Source: Edaphobacter sp. 4G125 (GTDB taxonomy: Bacteria > Acidobacteriota > Terriglobia > Terriglobales > Acidobacteriaceae). From it: a DNA stretch of 64,000 nt. Shown piece after piece: positions 44,972-54,546 of this stretch. The stretch covers positions 1,051,501 to 1,115,500 of the forward strand of contig NZ_CP060393.1 in assembly GCF_014274685.1 (NCBI RefSeq), read 5' to 3'. Positions within the stretch are counted from its first letter, which is position 1, and every line of letters starts with the position of its first letter. Position numbers and translations under genes: made by a program. The notes under the pieces were generated by a model. The model ran no database searches. It saw nothing but the letters and a program-made list of their open reading frames with translations, and was not told the DNA's origin.

Positions 44972-46234
44972 TTATGCCGAGGAGGCATGATCGGCGGGAG
45001 CATCCTGACCGTTCCAGATCTTTGCCTCAGTCCAGGGCTTGGCGGGACCGGACCAGAAGGAATCGTTGGCGGGGAGTCCGAGTGGCAGCCAGGCGACCGC
45101 GCAGAGATAGAGGCTTCCGGTGGAGATGTAAGGCTCGCCGAGACCAGGTTGATGTCCTGCAAAGCCGATGGTGAGCCAGCCTTTTGCGTCAAAGGTGCCG
45201 GGGCGTTCGATCATACGTCGCATGACGGCGGTGAGAGCGCAGCGGACTTGTTCCGGTGAGACAAGTTCTGGCAGTTGTCTGCGCAGAGCGATGTCAGCAA
45301 GAAGATGGAAGGCCCCGAAGCGATAGGTGATGGAACGGCCGATGACAGGGAAGGTAGCCTCGGGGCTGATGAGGCGCTCCTGAATTGCAGCATAGCGACG
45401 TGCGCGTTCGAGTGCGACAGGTTTGAGATCGCGCCACATGGCGGAGCGGGCGGGTAAGGTATCGAGCACCTGCAGGAGCATGGGCTGAATGACGAAACTG
45501 TTGTAGTAGTCCCAGTGGAAGTGGGCTCCGTCGCCGTAGGTTCCATCGCCGAGGAACCACTCTTTATGCATCTGGATGGCGTAGTCGACGCGGAGAGAGT
45601 CCCACTCCTCTCCCATGAAGCAAAGACCGGCTTCGACCATGGCGGAGAAGAGGAGCCAGTTGGACTGTCCGGGGAGAACCTGACGGGTGGCTTGCAGAGC
45701 TTTGACGAGGTTGGCGCGGGTGGTGCGGTCGAGAGGTTCCCAAAGCTGTTTGGGTGCGCGCAGGATGCCAAGGACGAGAAACGCTGTATCGACGACAGAC
45801 TGTGAGGTCATGCCGAAGTTCATGTAATCCGGTGAGGAAGGATCGGTGCCATGGTGGATTCCTGCACGTGCCCACTCGCGGTATTGGGTCTGAAGCGCAG
45901 CTTCTTCCGGGCTGATGACGGTGGTTTCGAGCCAGGGCGCGATTCCGCTGAGGAGCCGGCCGAAGGCTTCGAGATGCGTTGACTTTCGTCGCTCCTCTTC
46001 GAGTCCTGGCTTGGCTTCGACAGGCATGATTGCGCGAAGCTGTGCTTTGCTGACAGCAGAGAGAACAGGGTGAGAGACACGGCGCACAATCTCGATCCAA
46101 TAGGTACGGTCGGCGGTGGGAGAGGCAGAGGTCTGCGCTTCAGTGGTGTGAGATGGGAGAGTCGATGCGAGCCCAAGTGCAACGGTGCTCTGAAGGAATT
46201 CGCGACGGGAAGAGAGATTGTCTTGGTTGGACAT
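44972..46234 (-). CDS. DUF2264 family protein with Tat signal
   Basis: About 420 aa. Starts with a twin-arginine signal (SSRREFLQSTVALG). The body is an all-helical (alpha/alpha-like) protein with YMNFGMTSQSVVDTAFLVLGIL, WLLFSAMVEAGLC and the segment GDGTYGDGAHFHWDYYNSFV, typical of DUF2264 proteins found in glycan loci. A glycoside hydrolase or lyase role is plausible but unproved. ATG 46234 chosen; GTG 46264 is the alternative. Upstream of the receptor region, divergent. Confidence 0.78.
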   Translation of the reverse strand: MSNQDNLSSRREFLQSTVALGLASTLPSHTTEAQTSASPTADRTYWIEIVRRVSHPVLSAVSKAQLRAIMPVEAKPGLEEERRKSTHLEAFGRLLSGIAPWLETTVISPEEAALQTQYREWARAGIHHGTDPSSPDYMNFGMTSQSVVDTAFLVLGILRAPKQLWEPLDRTTRANLVKALQATRQVLPGQSNWLLFSAMVEAGLCFMGEEWDSLRVDYAIQMHKEWFLGDGTYGDGAHFHWDYYNSFVIQPMLLQVLDTLPARSAMWRDLKPVALERARRYAAIQERLISPEATFPVIGRSITYRFGAFHLLADIALRRQLPELVSPEQVRCALTAVMRRMIERPGTFDAKGWLTIGFAGHQPGLGEPYISTGSLYLCAVAWLPLGLPANDSFWSGPAKPWTEAKIWNGQDAPADHASSA

Positions 46235-46354
46235 AGATCTATGGGCGTTCTGACCCGTAGCCACCTTACTTCAGACCAGCAGGGATCACAAATGTATGAA
46301 GTATGAGCGAACGCTTGCAGCGAGAAAAGAACCAGGCCCGGAGAAGAGATGCCG

Positions 46355-46383
46355 TTTTCCGTAACCGCTTACGTAGCTAAAAC
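46355..46383 (+). promoter_or_regulatory. LacI-family operator in a promoter spacer
   Basis: GTAACCGCTTAC (46361-46372) fits the LacI/GalR consensus GTAANCGNTTAC exactly. It falls within the 17-base spacer between a weak TTTTCC (46355-46360) and TAAAAC (46378-46383), which is where a repressor would block RNA polymerase. Probably controls the receptor gene at 46597. No LacI-family regulator lies in the window. Confidence 0.55.
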
Positions 46384-46427
46384 GAAAAAGTAAAGGAGTT
46401 TTACACTTTGGGACTCACAATTGGTGC

Positions 46428-46457
46428 TTGACAAGCGTGCATTGCAGATTGGTTAAT
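46428..46457 (+). promoter_or_regulatory. Candidate promoter with consensus -35
   Basis: TTGACA (46428-46433), 18-base spacer, GTTAAT (46452-46457). Would give a leader of about 130 bases before the receptor. Confidence 0.4.
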
Positions 46458-46596
46458 AGCTATCGCTTGAAAAAGCACTCTGCGAAAATAGCGAATTTGT
46501 TGTAAGCAAGAACATGATGTGCCTGAAGAGGCTGCAAACAAGAAAACAGCCCATTCGTTGTAGAAAATTTCGTTTGAGTCATTTGAGGAGGTAATG

Positions 46597-49500
46597 ATGC
46601 GTAAACATTTGTTGAAGATTGCAAACGCCCTGTTTGTGATCGCACTCGTTTTCTCAGGTTACAGGGCAGATGCGCAAACAAGCTTTGGACAGATTTCAGG
46701 AATCGTTTTAGACCCGAGTGGTGCCGCTGTTCCTGATGCAGCAATCACGATCACGTCAACGAATACACAGGCGACTCGCACAGCCACATCAGATTCGAGC
46801 GGCAACTATATCGTGACGAACCTGCCGATTGGCATGTACTCGATCTCGGTCACGAAAACCGGATTCCAGACGGCAAAACAATCGGGTGTTTCGATCAGCG
46901 CGGACGCGAAGGTGACGTCGAACTTTACGCTCCCTGTAGGACAAACAAGCGAGACCGTTGAAGTGCAGGGCGGAGCGATCGAGTCGCTGAACACGACTTC
47001 GGGCGAGCTAGCGCGTGTGATTGACTCGACGCAGGTATCGAACCTGGCGTTGAACGGGCGCAATTATACGCAGTTGCTGACGCTGGTACCAGGCGCAGTT
47101 GTAACCAATCCAGACATTTTCTCGGTTACGACTTCGCTTGCATCGACGAATCAAACGATCAATGGCAATCGTAGCGATACGAATAACCTGACGGTGGACG
47201 GAGCCTATAACCAGGTTGCAGGTTCGAACGGCTCGCTGATGAACAATGTCGGTGCAGACTTCATCCAAGAGGTGAAGATCGATACCTCCAACGCGTCAGC
47301 CGAGTTTGGCCGTGCGTCAGGTCCGACGTTCAATATCGTGACCAAAAGCGGAACGAACTCTTTCCATGGAGGAGCGTTTGAGTTTCTTCGTAACAACTAT
47401 CTGGATGCCACGAACTACATTGCGCGGCAGAAGACGCAGCTAATCTATAACGATTTCGGATTCTTTGTAGGCGGCCCCATCATCAAGGACAAGCTATTCT
47501 TCTTCGTTGGAGAAGAGTGGAAGCGTCTTCGCCAGCAGGCGACTGCCAGCACTTTTACGGTTCCCACCACTGCGATGCTGAATGGGGACTTTTCAGCGTT
47601 GCTTACCGGATCGAATCCGGTTCAACTCTACTACCCCGGTACTACGACTCCGATCCCAAACAATAACATCGCTTCGCTGATTACAACGGATGGTCGAGCA
47701 ATCGCTAATGTGTATAAGACGATCAGTGCGGCTGGTTTGAGCTATCGCGATGGTGGTATTCCGAGCAATAACCTGACATTGGCACCTAGCAACCCACTGA
47801 ACTTCCACCAGGATTTAGTGCGGTTCGATTATGTAATCAACCAGAAGCATTCGATTTATGGCCGCTGGATTCATGATCAAAATACTTTGACAGATCCGTT
47901 TGGCACTTTCTCAAATAGCGGAATTCTGAATACGACCCCAACGATTCGTAATCGTCCTGGACAGAGCTATCTGGTTGCTTATACCTGGGCAGTTCGTCCA
48001 AACCTGATCAACGTAGCGCAGGCGAATACAAGCTGGGCAGCGCAACGTATTCCTCCGGCAGGCAACAACTGGAAGCGCGAGACCTTTGGCTTCCAGTACC
48101 AGAAGATCTATCCGAATGCGGGTACCTATCCCAATGGAATTCCGCAGGTGAATATCACCAACTATGCTGGTATGCAGGGACCGAACTTTGCTCTGCTATC
48201 ACCTTCGACCGATATCCAGTTGGCCGACACCCTTACCTGGATCAAAGGGAATCACACGGTCAAGACGGGTGTCGTTGTCATTCGTGATCGTGTCGACCAG
48301 AACGGTCGCGCAAACTACACCGGCACGGCAAACTTTCAGCCTGCTGCGTGCACGGGTGGGAAGCCTTCCAACGTCAATACGACCTGTTATTCCCTGGCGG
48401 ATGCTTTCCTCGGCAATTTCAACAGTTACTCCGAGGCCAGTGCCGATCCAATGGGGCACTTCCGATTTACGCAGCCTGAAGCCTTCGTTCAGGATTCGTG
48501 GAAGGCAACCCGGAAGCTCAGTCTAGAGATTGGTCTGCGGTGGCAGGGGATCTTGCCCTGGTATACGCAGGGCAATAACATTTCGAGCTTCGATCCCTCC
48601 GTTTATGCCGCTTCTACTCCGGTTACACTTCTACCGAACGGCAGAATCGACACGACCAAGGGTGGCAATCCCTATGCTGGACTTGTTCGCGCTGGCAGTG
48701 GGGTTCCAGCAGATCAGCAGATTCGAGTGCCGAATGTAAATACGGCGTTGTTCCCGTTGATTCCTGCAGGCGCTCCGCGAGGTTTCTATAAGATGCATGG
48801 CGCGTTCGGACCTCGGTTCGGATTTGCCTATGCCGCGGATGACAAGACCGTTATTCGTGGCGGCTTCGGCCTGTTCTTCTATCGTGCGCAGGGTAACCTG
48901 ATCTTCAGCCAGCTGAATATCGCTCCATTCCTTTCGAATACCAACCTTGATTTCGGTAACCTGGCGACGCTGTCCAGCGTTCCAACTGCAGCGACGACAC
49001 AGGGTACGATCAGTGCGATCGATCCAACGGCGCATAATCCCTATACATACCAGTACAGCCTTGGCTTTCAGCACCAGGTAACTCGTACCGTGTTGTTTGA
49101 GGCCAACTATGTAGGCAGCGTTGCGCATCGCCAGCTTGCAACGCCGAACGTCAATTACCCGAACTTAGCGGTTGTTGCAGCGAATCGGGCCAATGGAATC
49201 ACGAATACAAATTATTCGAATCCATATAAGGGCTTTACAACGATCAATATGAATCGGTTCGCTTCTAATTACAATTACAACTCTTTGCAGGTCTTCGCTT
49301 CGAAGAGAGCGGGACTTGTGACTACCACGCTGGCTTACACATGGTCTAAGGCGCTTGGAGATTCTAACGGCAACAATCAGACGCTCGAAAACTGGAGTAA
49401 TCCGGGCTACAACTATGGTTATCTGGTCAATGATCGGCGGCACGCTTTTGTGGCGACCTTTGTTGTGCAGGGACCAGAGTTCCGCGGACATAACTTCGCG

Positions 49501-49971
49501 ATTCGCGAGGCCATCGGAGGCTGGCAGTTGAGTGGTGTCGCTCGTCTTCAGAGCGGAGCTTACTTCAATGTTCAAGCGAACTCGGCACTCGGCGTTGGAA
49601 ATGTGCGTCCGGACCTTAAGCCCGGCGCAAAGATCCTTGCCAACAACCATGCCGGTCTTAACGGTTATGTTTGTGGAGCCACAAAGTCTGGTTGTACAAA
49701 CCCATTCGCTACCCCCACGGGAGCGAATTACGGTAATGCCCCGTATGGTGCAGTGCAGGGACCGGGGCTCGCTCAGACCGACGCAACGCTTTCGAAGTTC
49801 TTCCCGATTACAGAACGTGTTCGTGTCAAAGTGCAGGCAGATGCGTTCAACATTCTTAATCGCACGAACTTCAATGGTCTGAACCTGACGACAACAAACA
49901 GCAACTTCGGCTCAATCTCCTCTGCCTTCCCGCCGCGGCAGTTGCAGCTTGGAGCGAGGGTATTGTTCTAG
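46597..49971 (+). CDS. TonB-dependent receptor with carboxypeptidase-regulatory-like domain (Oar-like)
   Basis: About 1124 aa. Signal peptide 1-27 (RADAQ). Residues about 30-120 form the carboxypeptidase-regulatory-like domain (GIVLDPSGAAVPDAAITI, GNYIVTNLPIGMYSISV). The plug follows, with NGRNYTQLLTLVPG, then a large barrel up to the terminal aromatic QLQLGARVLF. ATG 46597 is used because GAGGAGG sits five to six bases before it; ATG 46594 is too close. Imports a carbohydrate or other large ligand. Neighbours (PQQ dehydrogenase, DUF2264, GH2) point to a glycan. Same family as the truncated receptor at the window start. Confidence 0.95.
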   Translation: MRKHLLKIANALFVIALVFSGYRADAQTSFGQISGIVLDPSGAAVPDAAITITSTNTQATRTATSDSSGNYIVTNLPIGMYSISVTKTGFQTAKQSGVSISADAKVTSNFTLPVGQTSETVEVQGGAIESLNTTSGELARVIDSTQVSNLALNGRNYTQLLTLVPGAVVTNPDIFSVTTSLASTNQTINGNRSDTNNLTVDGAYNQVAGSNGSLMNNVGADFIQEVKIDTSNASAEFGRASGPTFNIVTKSGTNSFHGGAFEFLRNNYLDATNYIARQKTQLIYNDFGFFVGGPIIKDKLFFFVGEEWKRLRQQATASTFTVPTTAMLNGDFSALLTGSNPVQLYYPGTTTPIPNNNIASLITTDGRAIANVYKTISAAGLSYRDGGIPSNNLTLAPSNPLNFHQDLVRFDYVINQKHSIYGRWIHDQNTLTDPFGTFSNSGILNTTPTIRNRPGQSYLVAYTWAVRPNLINVAQANTSWAAQRIPPAGNNWKRETFGFQYQKIYPNAGTYPNGIPQVNITNYAGMQGPNFALLSPSTDIQLADTLTWIKGNHTVKTGVVVIRDRVDQNGRANYTGTANFQPAACTGGKPSNVNTTCYSLADAFLGNFNSYSEASADPMGHFRFTQPEAFVQDSWKATRKLSLEIGLRWQGILPWYTQGNNISSFDPSVYAASTPVTLLPNGRIDTTKGGNPYAGLVRAGSGVPADQQIRVPNVNTALFPLIPAGAPRGFYKMHGAFGPRFGFAYAADDKTVIRGGFGLFFYRAQGNLIFSQLNIAPFLSNTNLDFGNLATLSSVPTAATTQGTISAIDPTAHNPYTYQYSLGFQHQVTRTVLFEANYVGSVAHRQLATPNVNYPNLAVVAANRANGITNTNYSNPYKGFTTINMNRFASNYNYNSLQVFASKRAGLVTTTLAYTWSKALGDSNGNNQTLENWSNPGYNYGYLVNDRRHAFVATFVVQGPEFRGHNFAIREAIGGWQLSGVARLQSGAYFNVQANSALGVGNVRPDLKPGAKILANNHAGLNGYVCGATKSGCTNPFATPTGANYGNAPYGAVQGPGLAQTDATLSKFFPITERVRVKVQADAFNILNRTNFNGLNLTTTNSNFGSISSAFPPRQLQLGARVLF

Positions 49972-49990
49972 ACTGAAACGAAACGAAGAC

Positions 49991-50023
49991 AAGAAGAGGA
50001 GCGGCTAAGTCGCTCCTCTTCTT
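49991..50023. terminator. Bidirectional terminator
   Basis: 13-bp perfect stem (49991-50003 with 50011-50023) and a 7-base loop, followed by CGTTT on + and similar on the other strand. Between the convergent receptor and GH2 genes. Confidence 0.8.
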
Positions 50024-50040
50024 CGTTTACCTCGAAGTTC

Positions 50041-51912
50041 CTATTCAGCTTTACCGACTGCGTGGTCTTTGTAGGTTTTCTGGAAAAGGAAGAAGGCCTG
50101 TTTGCGTTTGCCCTCCTCGGAGATGAGTCCTTTGCGGTTGAAGCCGTCCTGCAGTTTGGGGATGTTCCGGGTGGGTGAGCGGAAGTCCATCAGGACCCAA
50201 GGAATGAGTCCGCGTACCTGAGGGATCTTCTTGATCATGACGAATTGGTGCTCGTAGACATTCACCTGCTGCTCTTCAGCCCAACGTTGATCTTTACCAC
50301 CATGGTTTCCCTGTTTCGCCTCAGCGCCGAACTCTGAGATAAGAACGGGCTTATTGGGAAGTGTCCAATGGACGTTGTCGGCATCTTCGGGGCGCATCTC
50401 ATACCAGCCGATGTACTCATTCTGACCAACAACATCGAGGGCGTTGATCAGGGGATCATCCTGCACCATTTCCATGCCTTTGGGATGCGGTCCGATGAGC
50501 GCGGAGGTGATGGGACGAGTGGAGTCGAGGTGACGTGCCTCATTGGCGAGATCGGTAAGGAACTTAGTGCGTGTGGGATTATTGGGAGTCTCGTTGGAGA
50601 CGGACCAGAGGATGACAGAAGCCTTGTTGCGGTCGCGGCGGATCATCTCGTTGAGCATGAAGCGGGCCTTGGCGTAGACCTCGGGCTTGTCGTAGGAGAT
50701 GTGCTGCCAGATGGGGATCTCGGACCAGATCATGATGCCTTCGCGGTCAGCGGTGCGCTCCATGCGTTCATCGTGGGGATAGTGAGCGAGGCGAACGAAG
50801 TTGGCGTTGAGATCCTTGAGGAAGCTGAAGATGTTTTTAACGTCCTCATCGGTGCAGGCGCGTCCAGTGCGATAGGGAGCTTCGGCGTGCATATTTGCAC
50901 CCTGAAGGAAGATGGCTTTGCCGTTGAGGAGGATACGGGTACCGTCGACGCGGATGTCGCGGAAACCGATATCGTCGGTGAGCTTGTCTTCACCGGACGA
51001 TAGTTCTACCTTGTAGAGCTTTGGTTGCTCAGGTGACCAGAGAGCCAGGCTGAGTGCTCTGGCCTCAAAGGAGGCGCGGCCGTTTTCATCCGTTTTGATG
51101 GTGGTGTTGATGCCTGCTTCGGGGATGTGGAGTGTTACCGGGGTTCCAGCGGTGGCGCCTTCGACGTGCACGTAGCCGGTGAGGGTATTTGCATCTGAGG
51201 ATGAGAAGGTAGCTCCGTGTTTCAAGTGGATATCGTAATCGTCGATGAATTTTGTGGGTACGGTTACGAGAGAGACATCACGGGTTAGTCCGCCATAGTT
51301 GAACCAGTCGATGCCAACGGAGGGGATGCCGTCGACATCGCGGGTGGAATCGACAGCGATGACGACGAAGTTGCTGCCGGGCTTGAGGGCCGAGGTGACT
51401 TCGCAGTCAAAGGGAGTGAAGCCACCTTCGTGATCGCAGATGCGCTTCTGGTTGACCCAGACGAAGGAACGATAATTTGCAGCGCCGATATGGAGGAAAG
51501 TTCGGGTGTTGGGGCGGGGCTGGAAGTCGAAGTCGCGCTGATACCAGACGACGCCCTCGTAACGAAAGAGCGTGGGTTCCTGGGTGTTCCAGTCGCCGGG
51601 GACCTTAAGAGTGGGAGCGGTGGCGAAGTCGTATTCGTCGTTGTGAGGACCGCTGTTGATATTGGGGTGCGTGTTGAGGGCGTAGCTGTTATCTCGCACT
51701 TTTCCCTGTGCGGTATAGAGGGCGCGGGCCGGAGGCTGATCGACGAGGTAGTGCCAGTCGCCGTCGAGCGAGGTGACGGTACGATGATCGACTCCGACGA
51801 GGAGGGTTTTGAGGGGCTGCTGCGCCTGTGTGAGCATTGCGCAGCAGGAGAACGAAGCAATGGCGCAAATGCGCGGGAAAAGATGTTTCAAGAAGACTGA
51901 ATGACGAATCAT
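50041..51912 (-). CDS. GH2 family glycoside hydrolase (beta-glucuronidase/galactosidase-like)
   Basis: About 623 aa with signal peptide (AMLTQAQ). Order: sugar-binding jelly roll (GVVWYQRDF), immunoglobulin-like domain, TIM barrel. The general acid/base Glu is in WSVSNETPNNP and the nucleophile Glu in ISEFGAEA. Secreted, so it cleaves glycans outside the cell or in the periplasm. Substrate cannot be told apart between beta-glucuronide and beta-galactoside. Convergent with the receptor, probably the same polysaccharide locus. Start uncertain: GTG 51918 is 6 bases upstream of ATG 51912. Confidence 0.88.
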   Translation of the reverse strand: MIRHSVFLKHLFPRICAIASFSCCAMLTQAQQPLKTLLVGVDHRTVTSLDGDWHYLVDQPPARALYTAQGKVRDNSYALNTHPNINSGPHNDEYDFATAPTLKVPGDWNTQEPTLFRYEGVVWYQRDFDFQPRPNTRTFLHIGAANYRSFVWVNQKRICDHEGGFTPFDCEVTSALKPGSNFVVIAVDSTRDVDGIPSVGIDWFNYGGLTRDVSLVTVPTKFIDDYDIHLKHGATFSSSDANTLTGYVHVEGATAGTPVTLHIPEAGINTTIKTDENGRASFEARALSLALWSPEQPKLYKVELSSGEDKLTDDIGFRDIRVDGTRILLNGKAIFLQGANMHAEAPYRTGRACTDEDVKNIFSFLKDLNANFVRLAHYPHDERMERTADREGIMIWSEIPIWQHISYDKPEVYAKARFMLNEMIRRDRNKASVILWSVSNETPNNPTRTKFLTDLANEARHLDSTRPITSALIGPHPKGMEMVQDDPLINALDVVGQNEYIGWYEMRPEDADNVHWTLPNKPVLISEFGAEAKQGNHGGKDQRWAEEQQVNVYEHQFVMIKKIPQVRGLIPWVLMDFRSPTRNIPKLQDGFNRKGLISEEGKRKQAFFLFQKTYKDHAVGKAE

Positions 51913-51941
51913 ACCCACCTAACTCTTTCTTTTGGAATGGA

Positions 51942-51971
51942 AATGGAGCGAAAAGGAAGCGAATGGAGCGA
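51942..51971. promoter_or_regulatory. Direct repeat, 20-base period, upstream of GH2
   Basis: AATGGAGCGA occurs at 51942-51951 and 51962-51971, two helical turns apart, just upstream of the GH2 gene and within the region shared with the divergent aminotransferase. Could be a tandem regulator site. Confidence 0.35.
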
Positions 51972-52090
51972 TTGAGGTCTTTGCTCGGCTATGGCGGCCA
52001 TATTAACAGAGTTGAGACAGAACGGGCTGTTCGTGCGGTGTTCATGCTCCCGCGCTTTATCTCGGTGGACAAATCTGACACACTAGAGGT

Positions 52091-53287
52091 ATGAGCACAG
52101 CGACGGCTACCAAGATATTTGCGGACCGTATCGGCCGCATCGAAGTTTCTGCAACGATGGCTATCACCGCTGCGGCGCTGAAGCTGAAGTCCGAGGGCGT
52201 GAATCTGGCGGACTTTGGCGCGGGCGAGCCGCATTTTTCCACTCCGCGTCATATTAAGGACGCGGCGATTGATGCAATCGAGAAGAACTTTACGCGTTAC
52301 ACGAATGTCGCTGGTATTCCTGAGATTCGTAAGGCCATTGTGGATCGCCATGCGGCGGACTTCGGTTCGGCCTACACGCCAGAAGAGTGCGTCTTCACAA
52401 CGGGCGGCAAGCTGGCCTTGTTCAATGCGATCCAAGTGCTGGTCGATCATGGCGATGAGGTGATCCTACCGGTCCCGTACTGGGTGTCGTTCAAGGACAT
52501 CATTCAGTATGCTGGCGGTGTTCCGGTGTTTGTGGAGACGAACGAGGCCGAGAACTTCCGCGTAACGGCGAAGATGATTGAGGCGGCGATTACGCCGAAG
52601 ACGAAGGCGATCATTCTGAATACGCCCTCGAATCCTTCGGGAGCGGTGGTTTCGCCGGAGGATCTGGAGGCGATCGTCAGGCTGGCGCACAAGCGCGATA
52701 TCTTCGTACTGCTGGACGAGTGCTACGTCTACCTGAACTTTGCGGGGAATCTTGTCAGTGGCGGCAGCTTCAAGGACTGCAAGGAGCATGTGGTCGTTCT
52801 GGGATCGTTGTCAAAGACTTATGCAATGACGGGTTGGCGCGCGGGTTTTGCTCTGGGGCCGAAGCCGATTATCGCGGCGATGAGCAAGTTGCAGTCACAG
52901 TCGACCTCGAACACAGCGAGCATGGTGCAGCGTGCCTCGATTGCGGCAGTAAGTGGACCTCAGGAGTGCGTTGCCGAGATGCGCGCAGACTACATCAAGC
53001 TGCGAGACCGCGTGCTGGAGGGATTCAAGACAATTCCCGGTCTGACGTGCACTGTGCCCGAGGGTGCGTTCTATGTGTACCCGAACGTGAAGAACTTTAT
53101 CGGCAAGGGCGGAATTACGTCGGCGACAGATCTCGCGGCCAAGTTGTTGAGCGAGGCCCATGTCGTGGTGGTTCCGGGCGAAGCGTTTGGTACGGCAGAG
53201 CACATCCGGCTGTCGTACGCAGTTTCGCATGATGTTGTTGATGAAGGCGTGAAGCGCATGCGGGAGTACTTTGCGTCGCTCGGATAG
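52091..53287 (+). CDS. Class I/II aminotransferase (aspartate aminotransferase-like)
   Basis: 398 aa PLP enzyme. PLP-binding Lys242 in SLSKTYAMTGWR, with the aspartate aminotransferase pattern FGAGEPHFSTP at the N-terminus, and NTPSNPSG before LDECYVYL. Transfers amino groups between glutamate or aspartate and 2-oxoacids. A weak stem-loop follows. Confidence 0.9.
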   Translation: MSTATATKIFADRIGRIEVSATMAITAAALKLKSEGVNLADFGAGEPHFSTPRHIKDAAIDAIEKNFTRYTNVAGIPEIRKAIVDRHAADFGSAYTPEECVFTTGGKLALFNAIQVLVDHGDEVILPVPYWVSFKDIIQYAGGVPVFVETNEAENFRVTAKMIEAAITPKTKAIILNTPSNPSGAVVSPEDLEAIVRLAHKRDIFVLLDECYVYLNFAGNLVSGGSFKDCKEHVVVLGSLSKTYAMTGWRAGFALGPKPIIAAMSKLQSQSTSNTASMVQRASIAAVSGPQECVAEMRADYIKLRDRVLEGFKTIPGLTCTVPEGAFYVYPNVKNFIGKGGITSATDLAAKLLSEAHVVVVPGEAFGTAEHIRLSYAVSHDVVDEGVKRMREYFASLG

Positions 53288-53303
53288 AGGATGATTTCAG
53301 GAG

Positions 53304-53337
53304 AAGGGCCGCATAGGGAGAATCCTGTGCGGTCCTT
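53304..53337. terminator. Weak candidate terminator
   Basis: 10-bp stem AAGGGCCGCA / TGCGGTCCTT with one G-T pair and a 14-base loop, then TTCC. Between aminotransferase and manC genes on one strand; the T-run is short. Confidence 0.45.
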
Positions 53338-53354
53338 TCCATTGGGTAAAAGAC

Positions 53355-54512
53355 ATGGGCAATGCTGGAGATCAGGCCGGGGAAGTGAAGCTTCGTTTCG
53401 CTCCGGTGATTCTTGCGGGTGGTAGTGGGACGCGGTTCTGGCCCAGAAGCCGAAGATCGCGAGCCAAGCAGGTTTTAGCGCTGGACGGCGAACGGACGAT
53501 GATTCAGCAGACGGTGGACCGGCTGGTTCCGGTTGCGGAGGCTGAGGACGTTTGGGTCGTCACGAACGATCTCTTGCGCGAAGAGATCGTGCATCAGCTT
53601 CCAGGAGTAAAGTCAGAACACATTATGAGCGAGCCGGCGGCGAGAAACACTGCTCCTGCGTGCGCATTAGCTGCCTTTCTGTTGGAGAAGACCGAACCTA
53701 ATACAGTGATTGGTATCTTTCCTTCAGACCATGCAATCAAGAACGAAAAACGGTTTGCGGAGATTGTGAAAGCCGGCGTGAAACTGGCTGCCAGCGGCGA
53801 GAAGATCGTGGTGCTGGGAGTTCCTGCAATCAAAGCAGAGACGGGTTATGGCTATATCGAACAGGGCCAAACGGTAAAAACGGTTGATAGTATCGAGGTT
53901 CGAAGAGTCAAGCGGTTTACAGAGAAGCCGCACAAGGCTCTGGCCGAGGCATTTGTCGCTTCGGGAAATTATGCCTGGAATAGCGGAATGTTTTTGTGGA
54001 GCGTAAAGACGCTGACGGGAGCCGTTCGTGAGCATAGCCCTGGCATTGCCGTGTTGATGGAGAAGATTGCCGCAGCCTATGGCACGCCGAAATTTGGGCA
54101 AGTCTTTGCGGAGATCTATCCGCAGTGCGAGAACATCTCCATTGATTACGCGGTTCTTGAACCGAGATCGGCGAAGGGAGAGGAAGCCTCGGAGATCTAT
54201 TGCCTGCCTGGCGATTTTTGCTGGAACGATCTGGGGTGTTGGTCGGCGTTGCATGAGCACGTCGCGGACTGTGGGCCGGAAGATCTGGCGAAGAAGAACG
54301 TCTTCGATAAGACGAATCAGCCCTGTGTGGATATCGATGCGCAGGGAAATTATGTGTATGCGCCAGGCAAGGCAGTCGCTCTCGTTGGTGTCAGTGACCT
54401 AGTCGTTGTTGAAACGGAAGACGCGCTGCTGATTACGACCCGGGAGCGGTCGCAGGATGTAGGCAAGGTGGTCGCAGAGCTGAAGCAGGCCGGAAGAGAA
54501 GACTTGGTGTAG
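53355..54512 (+). CDS. manC: Mannose-1-phosphate guanylyltransferase
   Basis: GTP + mannose-1-phosphate to GDP-mannose. 385 aa without an isomerase domain. Nucleotide-binding PVILAGGSGTRFWP (17-30), IFPSDHAI, FTEKP and SGMFLW are all in place. Followed by phosphohexomutase and HAD phosphatase genes, so a nucleotide-sugar supply operon. Confidence 0.93.
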   Translation: MGNAGDQAGEVKLRFAPVILAGGSGTRFWPRSRRSRAKQVLALDGERTMIQQTVDRLVPVAEAEDVWVVTNDLLREEIVHQLPGVKSEHIMSEPAARNTAPACALAAFLLEKTEPNTVIGIFPSDHAIKNEKRFAEIVKAGVKLAASGEKIVVLGVPAIKAETGYGYIEQGQTVKTVDSIEVRRVKRFTEKPHKALAEAFVASGNYAWNSGMFLWSVKTLTGAVREHSPGIAVLMEKIAAAYGTPKFGQVFAEIYPQCENISIDYAVLEPRSAKGEEASEIYCLPGDFCWNDLGCWSALHEHVADCGPEDLAKKNVFDKTNQPCVDIDAQGNYVYAPGKAVALVGVSDLVVVETEDALLITTRERSQDVGKVVAELKQAGREDLV

Positions 54513-54546
54513 TTGCAGATTGAAGGCATTTGCGAAACGAAAAACT

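Larger units (their letters stand above)
46235..46596. other. Regulatory intergenic region upstream of the second receptor
   Basis: Divergent intergenic stretch, about 360 bases, AT-rich on the receptor side. It contains the LacI-type operator and two promoter-like sets listed separately. No gene. Confidence 0.55.
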
